From NCBI GenBank assembly GCA_963666535.1, contig OY762913.1, forward strand, positions 1 through 64,000: a stretch of DNA of 64,000 nt, written 5' to 3'. This document shows, piece after piece, positions 63,001-64,000 of this stretch (positions are counted from its first letter, which is position 1; every line of letters begins with the position of its first letter). The position numbers and the translations under genes were made by a program. This stretch comes from G963666535 sp963666535 (GTDB lineage Bacteria > Bacillota > Clostridia > Oscillospirales > Oscillospiraceae). Under the pieces are notes generated by a model. That model saw only the letters and a program-made list of their open reading frames with translations, ran no database searches and was not told the origin of the DNA.

Positions 63001-64000
63001 TACGACGGCGCCGCAAAGACCGTCGCCGCCACCGTCAGCAACAAAGTCGGTGAGGACACATTCACGTTGGCCTATTCCGACAACAGTAAAACCAATGTGG
63101 GCAATTACACCGCCAAGGTCACCGCGCTGGGCAACAGCAATTATACACTCACCGGCGCTGTAAATGCGTCAAAGGCGTGGGTTATCGACAAAGCTCCCAT
63201 CAGCTTTGCGGTTACCGACAACAGCTACACCTATGACGCTACAGCGCACAATGCAACCGTAGCGCAGACGGCAAGCCAGACGCCGGTCATTGCGACAGAC
63301 AAGTACACCGTCACCTACAAGCTTCCTGCCGATGGCAGTGGCACGGTGGACAAAACTGCTGTCGGGGTCTATGACGTGGTTGTCACCCTCTCCGACGATA
63401 ACTTCTGCTTCGTGGGCGAGAGCGACTCCGCCACCCGCAGTCACAAGGTCGGTACACTAACCATTAAGCAAAACAATGTCACCGCCTTGTGGAAGAACAC
63501 GACCACGGTTTACGACGGCAGCGAAAAGTCTCCGGTTCTTAAACTGGTGGGGCTGAAAAGCAGTGACACTGCTGTGAAAGCACAGCTCAAAGAAACAAAG
63601 ACAGCCGCAGGTACCTACACCGTTACGGCGGAGCTGACCGGAGCCAATTCTGGAAACTACACTTTGACCAATCCTACTGGTGCGTTCGTTATTCAGAAAG
63701 CACCTGTCAGCTTTACCCTGAACGGCAACAGTGTAAAGAAAGGCGAGAGCGTGAATGTCACCGCTGCGCCGTCGGTCAGCGGCATCAGCCCCGTACTCAC
63801 CTATTGGCAGAGCGGCAAGCAGGTGACAGCACCCACCGAAACGGGTAGCTACGATGTGTATGCAGAGATTACAAACCCGAACTATCGCCATGCGGGCGGC
63901 ACGGACGGCTCCGCACAAAAAATCGGCGTACTGACCATTTATGAGGGCAGCAGCCCCGCAACCTACACCGTCAGTTTTGATGCAAACGGAGGAACCGGCG
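59998..64000 (+). CDS. Giant secreted surface protein, 3'-truncated by the window edge
   Basis: At least 1334 residues, open to the last base. aaggagg stands 8 bases before the ATG. Signal peptide MRKRILSILLTVCMVLTLLP with cleavage after AMA near residue 28, then GLUG-type repeats (VGGLVGYNNGTILNCS, WGGLVGENYGGTLKNCYS) up to about 260. A long series of MBG/Ig-like repeats of ~85-110 residues follows (TVTVDKAEGSGDVSIAGWTY, FTFTIAKAPVNFAV, TLTIKQNNVTALWKN). The last visible residues, TYTVSFDANGGTG, open an InlB-type B-repeat. Secreted and probably wall-bound through a C-terminal anchor outside the window. It likely extends from the surface as an adhesin or carbohydrate-binding stalk. The signal peptide resembles that of the 2079-residue protein. 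Confidence 0.9.
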   Translation, partial: MRKRILSILLTVCMVLTLLPGLTQPAMAAANGTGITGSGTEGSPYIITNADQLAYVAQQVNANGKINGGAVDAAAAYYELGNNIDLATYSNWTPIGWYATFRGKFDGVGHSISNLKINATSTADNQYYGLFGNNQSGTIINVSLTNINITVTNDAGELRVGGLVGYNNGTILNCSVTGTLAGAINTSQYTYTYWGGLVGENYGGTLKNCYSAISVAVTGGDSSPGNPFMGGVAGRNSDGTVQYNYWLFTEAMKIGVDRGLETLTSSAGFTGTDTLKGQVTVGGTETLSLCEALNAGLGILARTDLYAWVSSGSYPVFGSLWTPPTYPATVTVNKNGSAWSDSEKSFALYQSGVNKYNLNVSGSSATASALAGTYDVYVGTTDTGVDISVSSGGGNSATVNYYDVNLTKGTGIAGVAGGGTYLSGETATISATLSNGYTWNKWNDNNTTMTNRSITVSEKTDLMASATLTSATAPSLSVTGADLIYGYSSGSVSVMATPVTGHTITGYQWYSNTSNSNTGGTSISGATSASYALATGKAAGTTEYYYCDVTTKRTDSGQTATATSGVATVTVDKAEGSGDVSIAGWTYGETAKTPVPSSTTNGTGSVTYSYGGIGSTSYLASPTVPTNVGTYEVTATFAANDSYKVCTATATFTIAPQPVAKPTADTTSFVYTGSEQTYTLAENTLYTITGNKRTNAGEQTVPVALTNKANYVWATSNDTTDLNFTFTIAKAPVNFAVSSNTHNYDKAAHSATVTQKASETPSVAGCFTVTYQKDTEPAAENETNVGIYKIIVTLNNDNFKFAGQEDTLRSLTLTDKLTINATAYPDAATITLPTAGSLTYGAKLSDSALTGGDTKCTYAWKTGTTIPAVTNTGYAVVCTPEDTNYAPFEKTVPIVVSKAAPTLTLPTADAITYGQRLSDSTFTGGSAGSTYNGTANTNVPGAYSWSAGTTAPQVSDSNLTQYEVTFTPTDTANYSTATGKITLTVNPKPVTLTWDYTTPFPYDGAAKTVAATVSNKVGEDTFTLAYSDNSKTNVGNYTAKVTALGNSNYTLTGAVNASKAWVIDKAPISFAVTDNSYTYDATAHNATVAQTASQTPVIATDKYTVTYKLPADGSGTVDKTAVGVYDVVVTLSDDNFCFVGESDSATRSHKVGTLTIKQNNVTALWKNTTTVYDGSEKSPVLKLVGLKSSDTAVKAQLKETKTAAGTYTVTAELTGANSGNYTLTNPTGAFVIQKAPVSFTLNGNSVKKGESVNVTAAPSVSGISPVLTYWQSGKQVTAPTETGSYDVYAEITNPNYRHAGGTDGSAQKIGVLTIYEGSSPATYTVSFDANGGTG

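Overview
The window reads as chromosome of an anaerobic, spore-forming Clostridia-type Firmicute, probably near Oscillospiraceae. Support: AGGAGG-type ribosome sites, a T-box leader, a GerAB-type germination protein, S-layer-homology surface proteins, glycyl-radical and 2-oxoacid:ferredoxin enzymes, and YesM/YesN- and LytTR-type two-component systems. The first ~32 kb is GC-rich and orderly. From ~32 kb on it is more AT-rich, with IS elements, broken genes and duplicated flanks. No rRNA or complete tRNA gene was recognised.

Regions. (1) 1-9.6 kb: the 3' end of a citrate synthase gene, then a ten-gene minus-strand operon for an Mrp/Mbh-type cation/proton antiporter with a consensus promoter at 9542-9570. 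MrpA is absent as one protein: its parts appear as separate subunits, and there are four antiporter-like (MrpD/NuoL) subunits, the last lacking the key lysine. (2) 9.6-11.3 kb: GIY-YIG protein, thiamine pyrophosphokinase and an unknown protein. (3) 11.4-15.3 kb: a T-box-controlled operon iorA-iorB-paaK (aryl-pyruvate:ferredoxin oxidoreductase plus aryl-acetate CoA ligase). (4) 15.4-26.5 kb: an MFS carrier, then a catabolic island: aldehyde dehydrogenase, iron alcohol dehydrogenase, glycyl radical enzyme (GRE) and its activase on minus, diverging from a TRAP transporter dctPQM on plus. The GRE has GCLG where most family eliminases and decarboxylases have GCxE, so its chemistry cannot be assigned.

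(5) 26.7-36.3 kb: acetyltransferase, chemoreceptor, AraC regulator, LD-carboxypeptidase, a FecCD remnant, an orphan GerAB, a Cys/Pro repeat protein and an RsmH paralogue. (6) 36.4-49.4 kb: an integrase remnant and two ~250-bp direct repeats carrying a tRNA 3'-end-like sequence. They bracket a 2079-residue S-layer-type protein, a YesM/YesN pair and two solute-binding proteins without a permease. (7) 49.4-57.3 kb: degraded mobile DNA. An intact IS256-family element with perfect 8-bp target duplication splits a reconstructable 165-codon gene; there are also a truncated IS30 transposase, an IS21 deletion remnant beside an Mrr-like fragment, a broken XerC-like gene, and a live MarR/nitroreductase pair. 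(8) 57.5-64 kb: an AgrA/AgrC-like system, a small Cys protein and the start of a second giant secreted protein that runs off the window.

Functionally: amino-acid and organic-acid fermentation (ferredoxin-linked IorAB, GRE pathway), ion-gradient energetics (Mrp) and environment-sensing surface modules. The operon with the T-box is most simply read as biosynthetic (aryl-acetate to aromatic amino acid), because T-boxes turn genes on when an amino acid is scarce.
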